64,000 nt of DNA from F1-60-MAGs104 sp964355975 (GTDB lineage Bacteria > Planctomycetota > Phycisphaerae > Phycisphaerales > SM1A02), in contig CAYHFW010000001.1 of NCBI GenBank assembly GCA_964355975.1, positions 259,250 to 323,249 of the forward strand, in the 5' to 3' direction. Position numbers and translations under genes: made by a program. Shown here piece after piece: positions 8,803 through 16,088 of the stretch. The notes below the pieces were generated by a model, which was not told the origin of the DNA, did no database searches, and worked only from the letters and a program-made list of their open reading frames with translations. Within the stretch, counting starts at the first letter, position 1. Every line of letters starts with the position of its first letter.

Positions 8803-10626
8803 ATGGAAGCCCCAAACGAAACCAAATCTAAAAATTCGTCCCCGCGCAGAAAAGGGGCAACCGCTGAGGAGATGTCCGAGCAACAGCGCGAGATCTCAGT
8901 CAGCGAGTTCTTCGCGAAAAACCGCCATCTCTTGGGATTCGACAACCCGCGCAAGGCGCTCTTGACCGCGGTCAAGGAGGCGGTCGACAACGCGCTCGAT
9001 GCGTGCGAAGAGGCGTGCATCCTGCCAGATATCCACGTCGAGTTGTTGCAACGATCTGAGACGCGCTTCAAGGTGACGGTGCGCGACAACGGTCCCGGCA
9101 TCGTTCGCAAGCAGATCGAAAACATCTTTGGACGGCTGCTCTACGGATCAAAGTTTCATCGCCTGAAAATGAGTCGTGGGCAGCAGGGCATCGGCATTTC
9201 TGCTGCGGGCATGTACGGACTGATGACGACAGGTCAGCCTGTGCTCATCATCTCAAAGACGCACAAGAAAAAGCCTGCAGTTGAAGTGTTGCTCAAGATG
9301 GACACGTCGAAGAATCGCGCAGATGTCGTGAGTGAGACAGAACATCCCGAAGATGATGGGCTCTTTCCAGATGGCCACGGCACGCAAGTATCGATCGAAC
9401 TCGAAGGTCGCTACCAACAGGGACGACAGTCGGTCGACGAATATCTCGATCAAACAGCGATTGCCAATCCGCATGCGCGCTTCACGTTCGTGACTCCGTC
9501 GAATGAGACGATCGAGTTCAAGCGCGGCACGAACGAACTTCCTCCCGAGGCGAAAGAAATCTTGCCGCATCCGCGAGGAATCGAACTTGGCACGCTGATT
9601 CAGATGATCGAGCGCACCGAGCGATCACAGATCGGCTCGTTTCTGCAAGAAGAATTTTCGCGTGTCTCGCCATCGGTCGCCAAAGAGATTTGCGAACGTG
9701 CCGGCATCACAAATCGAACATGGGTCAAAGCGATCGGGCATAAGGAAGCCGAGGCGATTTACAAGGCGATTCAAGAAGTTCGCATCATGGCACCGCAGAC
9801 AGATTGCCTCGTTCCCATCGGCACAAAGGCTCTGCTCTCAGGATTGCTCAAAGAAGTGAAGGCTGAGTTCTTCACCGCGTGCACGCGTCCCGCAGATGTC
9901 TACCGCGGTAATCCATTTCTGATCGAAGTGGGACTGGCGTTTGGTGGAGAGCTTCCAAAGGACGAACTCGTTCGTGTGATTCGATTCGCCAACCGTGTGC
10001 CGCTGCTCTATCAGCAGGCCGCATGCGCCTCGTTCAAAGCGGTGCTCGAGACGAGCTGGAAGAACTATGGCGTCTCGCAATCGCGCGGATCGCTGCCCGA
10101 TGGGCCAGTCGTCGTCATGGTGCACATGGCAAGCGTCTGGGTGCCATTCACGAGTGAGTCGAAAGAGGCAATCGCCGATTACGACGAGATTCGCAAAGAG
10201 ATGAAACTCGCGCTGCAAGAAGTTGGGCGCAAGTTGGGCATGTACGTTCGCCGCCGCCAGCGCATGCGCAACGAAGGCGAGCGACGAAGCATTTTCGAGC
10301 GGTACATCGGCGAGATCGCGCAGGCAACTGAGTCGATCACTGGGACTTCCGCAAAGCAGATCTACGACTCGCTCATGCGTGTCGCGCAGCGCAAGACCGA
10401 AGAAGCGGATGCGGTTCTCAACGACGAAGGCAAGCGTGTCAAGGACAGTGATCCGTTCAAGAAAGATGACTCGGTTGTCATTCTCGCGTCGCGCGCTCCA
10501 GCGGCTCCCAGCGATGACGCCATCGACGAGTCACCCACAACATCAACCAGTTCTGCTTCGGAAGGAACTCTCTTCGGTGAGGATGAGTCTGCAGTGAAGT
10601 CATCGAAGGCTCGCAAGAAGAAGTAA
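8803..10626 (+). CDS. top6B: DNA topoisomerase VI subunit B (ATPase, type IIB)
   Basis: 607 residues from ATG 8803. It carries the GHKL (Bergerat) ATP-binding fold: N-box KEAVDNALDACEE near residue 58-70, G1 DNGPGI near 95 and G2 GQQGIGIS near 127. The following H2TH-like and transducer regions contain VYRGNPFLIEVGLAFGG and the run SVWVPFTSESKEAIADY, which is strongly like archaeal Top6B. The N-terminal 25 residues and the C-terminal 65 are low-complexity and charged (ends SKARKKK). The subunit dimerises on ATP to gate passage of one DNA duplex through a break made by subunit A, relaxing or decatenating DNA. top6A follows 14 bp downstream. Topoisomerase VI is typical of archaea and plants and only sporadic in bacteria. 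Confidence 0.96.
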   Translation: MEAPNETKSKNSSPRRKGATAEEMSEQQREISVSEFFAKNRHLLGFDNPRKALLTAVKEAVDNALDACEEACILPDIHVELLQRSETRFKVTVRDNGPGIVRKQIENIFGRLLYGSKFHRLKMSRGQQGIGISAAGMYGLMTTGQPVLIISKTHKKKPAVEVLLKMDTSKNRADVVSETEHPEDDGLFPDGHGTQVSIELEGRYQQGRQSVDEYLDQTAIANPHARFTFVTPSNETIEFKRGTNELPPEAKEILPHPRGIELGTLIQMIERTERSQIGSFLQEEFSRVSPSVAKEICERAGITNRTWVKAIGHKEAEAIYKAIQEVRIMAPQTDCLVPIGTKALLSGLLKEVKAEFFTACTRPADVYRGNPFLIEVGLAFGGELPKDELVRVIRFANRVPLLYQQAACASFKAVLETSWKNYGVSQSRGSLPDGPVVVMVHMASVWVPFTSESKEAIADYDEIRKEMKLALQEVGRKLGMYVRRRQRMRNEGERRSIFERYIGEIAQATESITGTSAKQIYDSLMRVAQRKTEEADAVLNDEGKRVKDSDPFKKDDSVVILASRAPAAPSDDAIDESPTTSTSSASEGTLFGEDESAVKSSKARKKK

Positions 10627-10640
10627 GGATCAACGACCCA

Positions 10641-11816
10641 ATGGCAAAGAAACCAACCCGAGATGAACCGTCAACCGTGAGCGATGCCGCGCGTGCGCGC
10701 GAGGCTCGCATGATCGGCAGTCAAGGCACACGCGATAAGACGCTCGCCAAGATCAGCGATCTCGGCAAGTCGGTTGCGAAGACAGCACTCGCCGAAGCCG
10801 ATCCTTTCGTCGACGTTCCCACGCGCACGATGTCCAACACCTCGTACAACGAGGCGAAGCGGCTCTTGCAGATGGGAGACGCGACTCTGCGCCGCAACCT
10901 CTTCAATACCGGCCAAGCACGCAAATTCATGCAGACGGTCTTGCTCTCAAAGGGTTGCAAAGACCTGCTTGAGGCTCAAAAAACGCTCAGTTTGCGTGGT
11001 ATGTACTACAAGAGTCTGCACACGATCGCGGGGACGAAAGAGAAGACGTTCGACGATCAGGAAGAGTCGGATGGCATCCTCGAAGACATCGAGGTCGCGC
11101 TTTCAACGCTGCGTGAAAACTTGCATCTCTTTGCGAAGAAGCGCGGAACAATGGTCGGCAACATCACCGTCGTCGACAATGGCGATCCCATCGATTGTCG
11201 TCGCATGGGCACGGGCGGGTATGCGATCCCATCGATTTGCGAGCCCTCGGTTGTGCAGTTTGGAAAGTGCGAGGCGAAGTTCGTCCTGCACGTCGAAAAA
11301 GACACCGTCTGGAGTCGATTCAACGAAGACCGGTTTTGGGAGAAGCACAATTGCATCCTGACCGAAGGCAGTGGTCAGCCGCCCCGCGGCGTGCGTCGAC
11401 TGCTCTACAGGCTCAACAAAGAACTCGGACTGCCGATCTACTGCTTGCTCGATTGCGATCCGTGGGGGCATTACATTTATTCAGTCATCAAGCAGGGGTC
11501 GATCAATCTTGCGTTCGAGAGTGAACGTATGGCGATTCCCGATGCGAAGTATCTCGGCATTCGCTCGGCAGATTTCGTGCGGTGTGGGCTCTCAGATGAC
11601 GTCAAGATTTCGCTCAACGATCGCGACATCGAGCGCGCGAAGCAAATCGCTGAATATCCGTGGTTCATCAAGAAGAAACACTGGCAGAAAGAGATTCAGT
11701 TGATGGTGAAGAACGGATTCAAGATGGAAGTTGAATCGCTCATCACCAAAGACATCTCGTACGTGACCGAGGTGTACGTTCCAGAGCGCCTCAAGGCGAA
11801 GGACTGGATCGACTGA
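10641..11816 (+). CDS. top6A: DNA topoisomerase VI subunit A (Spo11-like cleavage subunit)
   Basis: 391 residues, close to the archaeal length. After a 60-residue charged N-terminus comes the winged-helix 5Y-CAP domain with SLRGMYYKSLH. The tandem Tyr122/Tyr123 include the nucleophile that forms the 5'-phosphotyrosine link with DNA. The TOPRIM metal site is intact: Glu219 in LHVEKDTVW and Asp271/Asp273 in CLLDCDPWGHYIYSV. It therefore looks catalytically competent. It forms an A2B2 complex with Top6B, encoded immediately upstream with a 14-bp gap. The 3' end overlaps the convergent histidine kinase gene by 26 bp. The closest eukaryotic relative is the meiotic double-strand break protein Spo11. 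Confidence 0.96.
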   Translation: MAKKPTRDEPSTVSDAARAREARMIGSQGTRDKTLAKISDLGKSVAKTALAEADPFVDVPTRTMSNTSYNEAKRLLQMGDATLRRNLFNTGQARKFMQTVLLSKGCKDLLEAQKTLSLRGMYYKSLHTIAGTKEKTFDDQEESDGILEDIEVALSTLRENLHLFAKKRGTMVGNITVVDNGDPIDCRRMGTGGYAIPSICEPSVVQFGKCEAKFVLHVEKDTVWSRFNEDRFWEKHNCILTEGSGQPPRGVRRLLYRLNKELGLPIYCLLDCDPWGHYIYSVIKQGSINLAFESERMAIPDAKYLGIRSADFVRCGLSDDVKISLNDRDIERAKQIAEYPWFIKKKHWQKEIQLMVKNGFKMEVESLITKDISYVTEVYVPERLKAKDWID

Positions 11817-12732
11817 CCGCGTCTGTCGCGCGCTGCGGCTCGGGCGATTGTGTCGCCGTCGCACCCTGTGGAAGCAGAATCAAGAAGTCGCTTCCCTTTT
11901 CCATCTCGCTAAAGACTCGAATCGTTCCGCCATGCTCCTCGACAATTCGACGAGCGACGGCGAGGCCGAGTCCGCTGCCACCCTTTCGACCCGAAACATA
12001 GGGGCGAAAAATACTCTCGAGCCCAGCGGCCGAGATTCCAGGACCCGTGTCGATGACATGGATGGCAACCTCGGCACTCGACAGTGTCGTCGGCGCGATG
12101 GGATCGACCCGCAAGATGAGTTCGCGCCGCGCGGGCGGGGGCGTGCCCTCCATCGCTTGAATCGAGTTGAGCATCAGATTCAGAATCGCTTGTTTGAGCA
12201 GTCCCGCGTCGACCTCTGCATAGACGGCGCCCTCTGGCAGGTCGGTGCGCAAGAGCACCCCAGCGAGTTGCGATTGCGGGTGCACGAAGTCAGTGAGTTC
12301 TTCGATCAGCTCGCGCAGATCGCGTCGCTCGCGGTCGAGGTGCACTCGCCCCGCATACTGCAAGAAGTCTTCAAGAATGTCCTTGAGTCGACTCGTCTCG
12401 CGCGTAAGCGAATCGACCCGCCGTGTCAGTCGCGCCGATTCTTCCTCGGCAAGCGGGGCGTCGAGAATTCCCTCACGCAAGAGTTGCGCATTGAGCACGA
12501 CGCTCGAGAGTGGGTTCTTGATCTCATGCGCGAGACCGCTCGTCATCGCTCCAAGTTCTGCAAGTCGCTCGGCGTTGGCGGCCCGGCGTTCGGCCGCTTG
12601 CGCTCGACGGTTTCGCCGATGCGAAAGCACGAGCAGGCCGATTGCTCCCAACGCCATTCCCATGGCAATCCCGGCAAACAATCCAAAGAGAAATGAAGGG
12701 GTCGCAGTCACAGTGGGGAGAATCGCCCCCAA
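11791..12732 (-). CDS. Sensor histidine kinase
   Basis: 313 residues. One N-terminal transmembrane segment (about 13-37) is followed by a short basic coil, a dimerisation/phosphoacceptor helix with LAHEIKNPLSS (His69) and a GHKL ATPase domain. The latter has an N-box (LNLMLNSIQAM), G1 (DTGPGIS) and G2 (GSGLGLAVA). There is no periplasmic sensor domain and no HAMP, so it senses a membrane or cytoplasmic signal, or works with a partner. No response regulator gene is adjacent. It autophosphorylates at His69 and should pass the phosphate to an unlinked regulator. The last 26 bp overlap top6A on the other strand; the cold-shock gene lies just upstream (12 bp), so the two may be co-transcribed. Confidence 0.92.
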   Translation of the reverse strand: MGAILPTVTATPSFLFGLFAGIAMGMALGAIGLLVLSHRRNRRAQAAERRAANAERLAELGAMTSGLAHEIKNPLSSVVLNAQLLREGILDAPLAEEESARLTRRVDSLTRETSRLKDILEDFLQYAGRVHLDRERRDLRELIEELTDFVHPQSQLAGVLLRTDLPEGAVYAEVDAGLLKQAILNLMLNSIQAMEGTPPPARRELILRVDPIAPTTLSSAEVAIHVIDTGPGISAAGLESIFRPYVSGRKGGSGLGLAVARRIVEEHGGTIRVFSEMEKGSDFLILLPQGATATQSPEPQRATDAVSRSSPSP

Positions 12733-12744
12733 GAAGTACCGCGT

Positions 12745-12999
12745 TTATGTCGCTGGAGCGGTTGCTCGAGCAAATGCCTTGGCATGAGTTGCAGCCCAAC
12801 CCTTGGCGCCGCACTGCGCGCTATAGGTGACTTTTTCGCCATCACGCAAAGTTCGAAAGCCTTGATCCTGTTCGATCACGCTGAAGTGCACAAAGATGTC
12901 TTGCCCCTGAGGTCCGACGATGAATCCAAATCCCTTTCGAGCATCAAACCACTTGATGACTCCATCGGTATTGGTGATGGTTTGGTTATTTTCAGACAT
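12745..12999 (-). CDS. Cold-shock domain protein (CspA family)
   Basis: 84 residues, slightly longer than a 67-70 residue CspA because of a short N-terminal extension and an Ala/Thr-rich tail. The cold-shock domain is complete: GVIKWFDARKGFGFI with RNP1 KGFGFI, and DIFVHFSVI as RNP2. It binds single-stranded RNA or DNA and would act as an RNA chaperone. A strong GGAGG ribosome-binding site precedes the ATG. The roughly 150 bp up to the pnp terminator must hold its promoter and leader; no clear cold-shock box was identified. The histidine kinase gene follows 12 bp downstream. Confidence 0.95.
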   Translation of the reverse strand: MSENNQTITNTDGVIKWFDARKGFGFIVGPQGQDIFVHFSVIEQDQGFRTLRDGEKVTYSAQCGAKGWAATHAKAFARATAPAT

Positions 13000-13150
13000 T
13001 TGAAACCTCCACGAGTCAAAGATCGAAACCGAACCAGACCAGTCACGCGCTCCCGAAGTGTGAATGACTCGCCGTCACAACCCAAGAGCATTCTGCACCC
13101 AAAATCGGCATTGTGCAAGGCAACCCGTCAAAAGAATGGGCGATTGCAAA

Positions 13151-13187
13151 GAAAAAAGGCACGATGTCGGGATGACACCGTGCCTTG
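13151..13187 (-). terminator. Intrinsic terminator downstream of pnp
   Basis: On the minus strand a 13-bp stem (AAGGCACGGTGTC paired with GACATCGTGCCTT, one mismatch) encloses a 5-nt loop and is followed by a run of six T and TCTTT. It lies about 30 bp past the pnp stop. Confidence 0.85.
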
Positions 13188-13216
13188 AAACTCACAAATC
13201 GATACTCCGACAGGGA

Positions 13217-15487
13217 TTACCGACGACCGCGCCCGCCGCCGCCATGACCGCCATGCCCGCCGCGCCCACGGTCGCCGCGATCATCCCGACGACCCTCATT
13301 CTCGCCCGAAGATTCGCCTTCGGCACCGACGAGCGCTGGATCTGGTGCCTCGAGCAGAGCCTTACGGCTCAGCTTGATGCGTCCCGTGTCATCAACATTG
13401 ATCACCTTGACCCGAATCACGTCACCGACTTTGACCACCTCGGTGACATTGCGCACGAAGCCGTGGGCGAGTTCGCTCACGTGCACCATGCCGTCGGTTC
13501 CTGGAGCCAATTCGACGAATGCGCCGAACTCTTTGATCGAGACAACGCGACCTTCGTAAATCGTTCCGACTTTGATCTCAGCACCAAGCGCTTCGATTTC
13601 GGCGCGCGCTTGAGCGGCCGATGCTGCGTCACTACACGCGATGAAGACGGTGCCGTCTTCTTCGATGTCGATCTGCGCGCCAGTGCGCTCTTGAATGCTG
13701 CGAATCATCTTGCCGCCTGGACCGATGACCTTTCCGATCTTCTCTGGATCGATCTTCACGATCGTGATGCGTGGCGCAATCGGTGAGATGTCTTCGCGTG
13801 GCTTGGCGAGCACCTTCTCCATCTCGTCGATGAGATAGAGACGACCTTCTTTGGCCTGCGTGAAGATCGACGTGATCTCATCGATGAGAAGTCCACGTGC
13901 CTTGAGATCCAACTGAATTCCAGTGATGCCGTCGCGCGTTCCAGAGACCTTGAAGTCCATCTCGCCGAAGAAGTCTTCTTCGCCGATGATGTCAGTGACG
14001 TGGGTCACGCGACCATCTGCGCTCGTGAATCGACCAACCGAGATGCCTGCGCATGTCGCCTTGATAGGCACGCCTGCGTCCATGAGCGCCAAACAACCGC
14101 CGCAAACGCTCGCCATGCTCGACGATCCGTTGCTCTCAGTGATTTCGCTCGTGAGGCGAACGGTGTATGGAAAATCTTCTGGGCTTGGAAGGATTGCCAG
14201 CAACGAACGCTCAGCAAGAGCTCCGTGGCCAATCTCGCGCCGACCAGGACCAGTGATGCGTCCAGCCTCGCCTGTGCAGAATGGAGGGAAGTAGTAGTGC
14301 AGATAGAACTTCTTGGCGTACTCGGGGAGCAGTCCGTCGACGATCTGCTCATCCTTGGTGGTGCCAAGTGTGCAGGTGACGATCGACTGTGTCTCGCCGC
14401 GCTGAAAGAAGGCTGATCCGTGGGTACGTGGCAGCAGCGCAACGCTCATATCGAGCGCGCGAATCTGTCGCAGTGGGCGACCATCTGCGCGAACACCCTT
14501 CTCGGCGACGAGATAGTGGGTGATCTTCTTCTCGAGAATGCGCAGACACTCTTTCGCTTCGCGTGCGCGACGTTCAGCGACCACGTGGTCTGAGTAACTC
14601 AGGCCAGCTGGAATCTGAAAGCACGAATCAATCGTCCACTTCTTGACGCGATCGACTTCTGTGTTTCGGGCGTGTTTGCCGTGAATCTGACGCGCCGCGA
14701 GAAGGGGCTCGTAAGCCTTCTCCTTCACGATCGCCATGACTTCAGCCGATGGACTCACCGACTCACCAGCGCGCTTTGCTGGAGCACCTGACTTCGCGTG
14801 CAGTTCATTGATCAGCGCGAGAATTGGCTTGACGCCCTTTTCAACGCCGAAGTTGATCGCCGCAACCATGTCCGCCTCAGAAATCTCTGCAGCACCGACT
14901 TCGATCATGTTGACGCCATCGCAGTGTCCAGACAAGACGAGGTCGAGGTCGCTGAATTCCATCTGCGCCTGTGTTGGATTGATCACGAAGTGCGGCTGGT
15001 CATCGATGAAGATGCGTCCGACGCGCACGGTCGCAACAGGACCGTTGAATGGCGCATCCGAGAGGTGCAAGGCAGCGGATGCCGCAGAGCATGCGAGGAC
15101 GTCCGAATCATTCTGCCCATCGTGCGAGAGCACGAGCACTTGCAACTGCACTTCGTCGACGAATCCCTCAGGAAAGAGTGGACGGATCGGGCGATCCATC
15201 ATTCTCATCGTCAGGATTTCTTTCTCGCTCGGTGGACCTTCCTTCTTGCGAAAACCACCTGGGTACTTGCCGGCGGCAGGTGCCTTTTCGCGGTAATCGC
15301 AGGTGAGAGGAAAGAAGTCAATGCCCGCGCGCGGATTCGCACGCACAGCAGTTGCGAGCAGGACGGTTTCACCGAACGTCGCGAGAACCGCGCCGCCAGC
15401 GAGCTTTGCAATTTTGCCAGTTTCGAGTCGGAGGATTCGTCCACCGATCTCTGCTTCAACCGAAACGTGTGGTCGGTTTGTCATCAT
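13217..15487 (-). CDS. pnp: Polyribonucleotide nucleotidyltransferase (PNPase)
   Basis: 756 residues. Two RNase PH-like domains flank a helical linker; the second has the active-site block SEITESNGSSSMASVCGG and later FFGEMDFKVSGTRDGITGIQ. A KH domain (KIGKVIGPGGKMIRSIQERT, near 570-630) and an S1 domain (VGTIYEGRVVSIKEFGAFVE, near 640-710) follow. The C-terminus is a Gly/Arg/His-rich tail (RGDRGRGGHGGHGGGGRGRR). The enzyme degrades RNA 3' to 5' phosphorolytically and can add tails. ATG codons at 15487 and 15484 are both usable; AAAGG lies a few bases upstream. It is downstream of rpsO, the conserved order in many bacteria, with an attenuator-like terminator between. Confidence 0.97.
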   Translation of the reverse strand: MMTNRPHVSVEAEIGGRILRLETGKIAKLAGGAVLATFGETVLLATAVRANPRAGIDFFPLTCDYREKAPAAGKYPGGFRKKEGPPSEKEILTMRMMDRPIRPLFPEGFVDEVQLQVLVLSHDGQNDSDVLACSAASAALHLSDAPFNGPVATVRVGRIFIDDQPHFVINPTQAQMEFSDLDLVLSGHCDGVNMIEVGAAEISEADMVAAINFGVEKGVKPILALINELHAKSGAPAKRAGESVSPSAEVMAIVKEKAYEPLLAARQIHGKHARNTEVDRVKKWTIDSCFQIPAGLSYSDHVVAERRAREAKECLRILEKKITHYLVAEKGVRADGRPLRQIRALDMSVALLPRTHGSAFFQRGETQSIVTCTLGTTKDEQIVDGLLPEYAKKFYLHYYFPPFCTGEAGRITGPGRREIGHGALAERSLLAILPSPEDFPYTVRLTSEITESNGSSSMASVCGGCLALMDAGVPIKATCAGISVGRFTSADGRVTHVTDIIGEEDFFGEMDFKVSGTRDGITGIQLDLKARGLLIDEITSIFTQAKEGRLYLIDEMEKVLAKPREDISPIAPRITIVKIDPEKIGKVIGPGGKMIRSIQERTGAQIDIEEDGTVFIACSDAASAAQARAEIEALGAEIKVGTIYEGRVVSIKEFGAFVELAPGTDGMVHVSELAHGFVRNVTEVVKVGDVIRVKVINVDDTGRIKLSRKALLEAPDPALVGAEGESSGENEGRRDDRGDRGRGGHGGHGGGGRGRR

Positions 15488-15544
15488 GATGCCTTTCTAA
15501 ACGAGGTGTGAGCGTCGCAGTCAAAGTGTTCGAAATGCGACGTA

Positions 15545-15616
15545 AAAAACCCCACCGAGGGCAGAGGCCGAGTCGCACGAAGTGCGTTGCGAATTGGCGA
15601 CTGCCCCCTCGGGGCA
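15545..15616 (-). terminator. Terminator or attenuator between rpsO and pnp
   Basis: On the minus strand a CTGCCCC-GAG-GGGGCAG hairpin comes first, then CGCAC-TTC-GTGCG. Then comes CTGCCCTCGG, which can pair with the GAGGGGGCAG of the first hairpin, and finally a six-T run. This gives a terminator with an alternative fold. It starts about 10 bp after the rpsO stop and would let only part of transcription reach pnp. Confidence 0.65.
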
Positions 15617-15625
15617 GAGTATGGA

Positions 15626-15892
15626 TTACTTGCGTAATCCGAGTTTCTTGATGAGCGCCGCGTAGCACTCTCGGCGCGTATCAGCGAGATAGCGCAAGAG
15701 GCGGTTTCGCTTGCTCACCATGAGCAGAAGACCACGCCGTCCAGCGTGATCCTTCTTGTGTTCCTTGAAGTGCCCCTGGAGTGAGTTGATGCGCTCGGTC
15801 AGAACCGCGATCTGAACTTCAGTCGATCCGCAGTCTGTTGGGTGGGTGCGGTTTGCCGCGATCACTGTTTGCTTGGCTTGTGTTGAAATCAT
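15626..15892 (-). CDS. rpsO: 30S ribosomal protein S15
   Basis: 88 residues from ATG 15892, exactly the bacterial S15 length, with an AAGGA ribosome-binding site. Conserved blocks are GSTEVQIAVLTERINSLQGH, FKEHKKDHAGRRGLLLMVSK and RNRLLRYLADTRRECYAALI, covering the helices that bind the 16S rRNA three-way junction. S15 is a primary binder that organises the 30S platform. It sits upstream of pnp. A perfect hairpin just upstream of the ribosome-binding site could be its autoregulatory site. Confidence 0.98.
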   Translation of the reverse strand: MISTQAKQTVIAANRTHPTDCGSTEVQIAVLTERINSLQGHFKEHKKDHAGRRGLLLMVSKRNRLLRYLADTRRECYAALIKKLGLRK

Positions 15893-15907
15893 TGTGTTCC
15901 TTGAGTC

Positions 15908-15926
15908 GTCGTTCGTCGCGAACGAC
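15908..15926 (-). promoter_or_regulatory. Perfect hairpin in the rpsO leader, candidate S15 autoregulatory element
   Basis: On the minus strand GTCGTTCG-CGA-CGAACGAC forms an 8-bp perfect stem with a 3-nt loop. It ends two bases before the AAGGA ribosome-binding site of rpsO. S15 represses its own mRNA in several bacteria through differing leader structures, so position suggests a translational operator. No promoter was located. Confidence 0.45.
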
Positions 15927-16088
15927 CTTGTTTCGGTCGGTGAATTTGAGTCCCGAAGGCTACCAATCTGCCCCAACTCGGTCAACAACCTGCTGAGTGA
16001 TCCCCCCAAACGCAGCCCGATAACAGCAAATCGCCGGACTCCGCGCCGTCGTTGCAAGCAGAACCGAATTGCCATCTATCCTCGGGGC

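Noticed and set aside
13217..13290. Gly-rich end of pnp as a possible frameshift artefact
   Set aside because: Glycine/arginine-rich tails after the S1 domain are common in PNPases and the stop is followed by a clean terminator.
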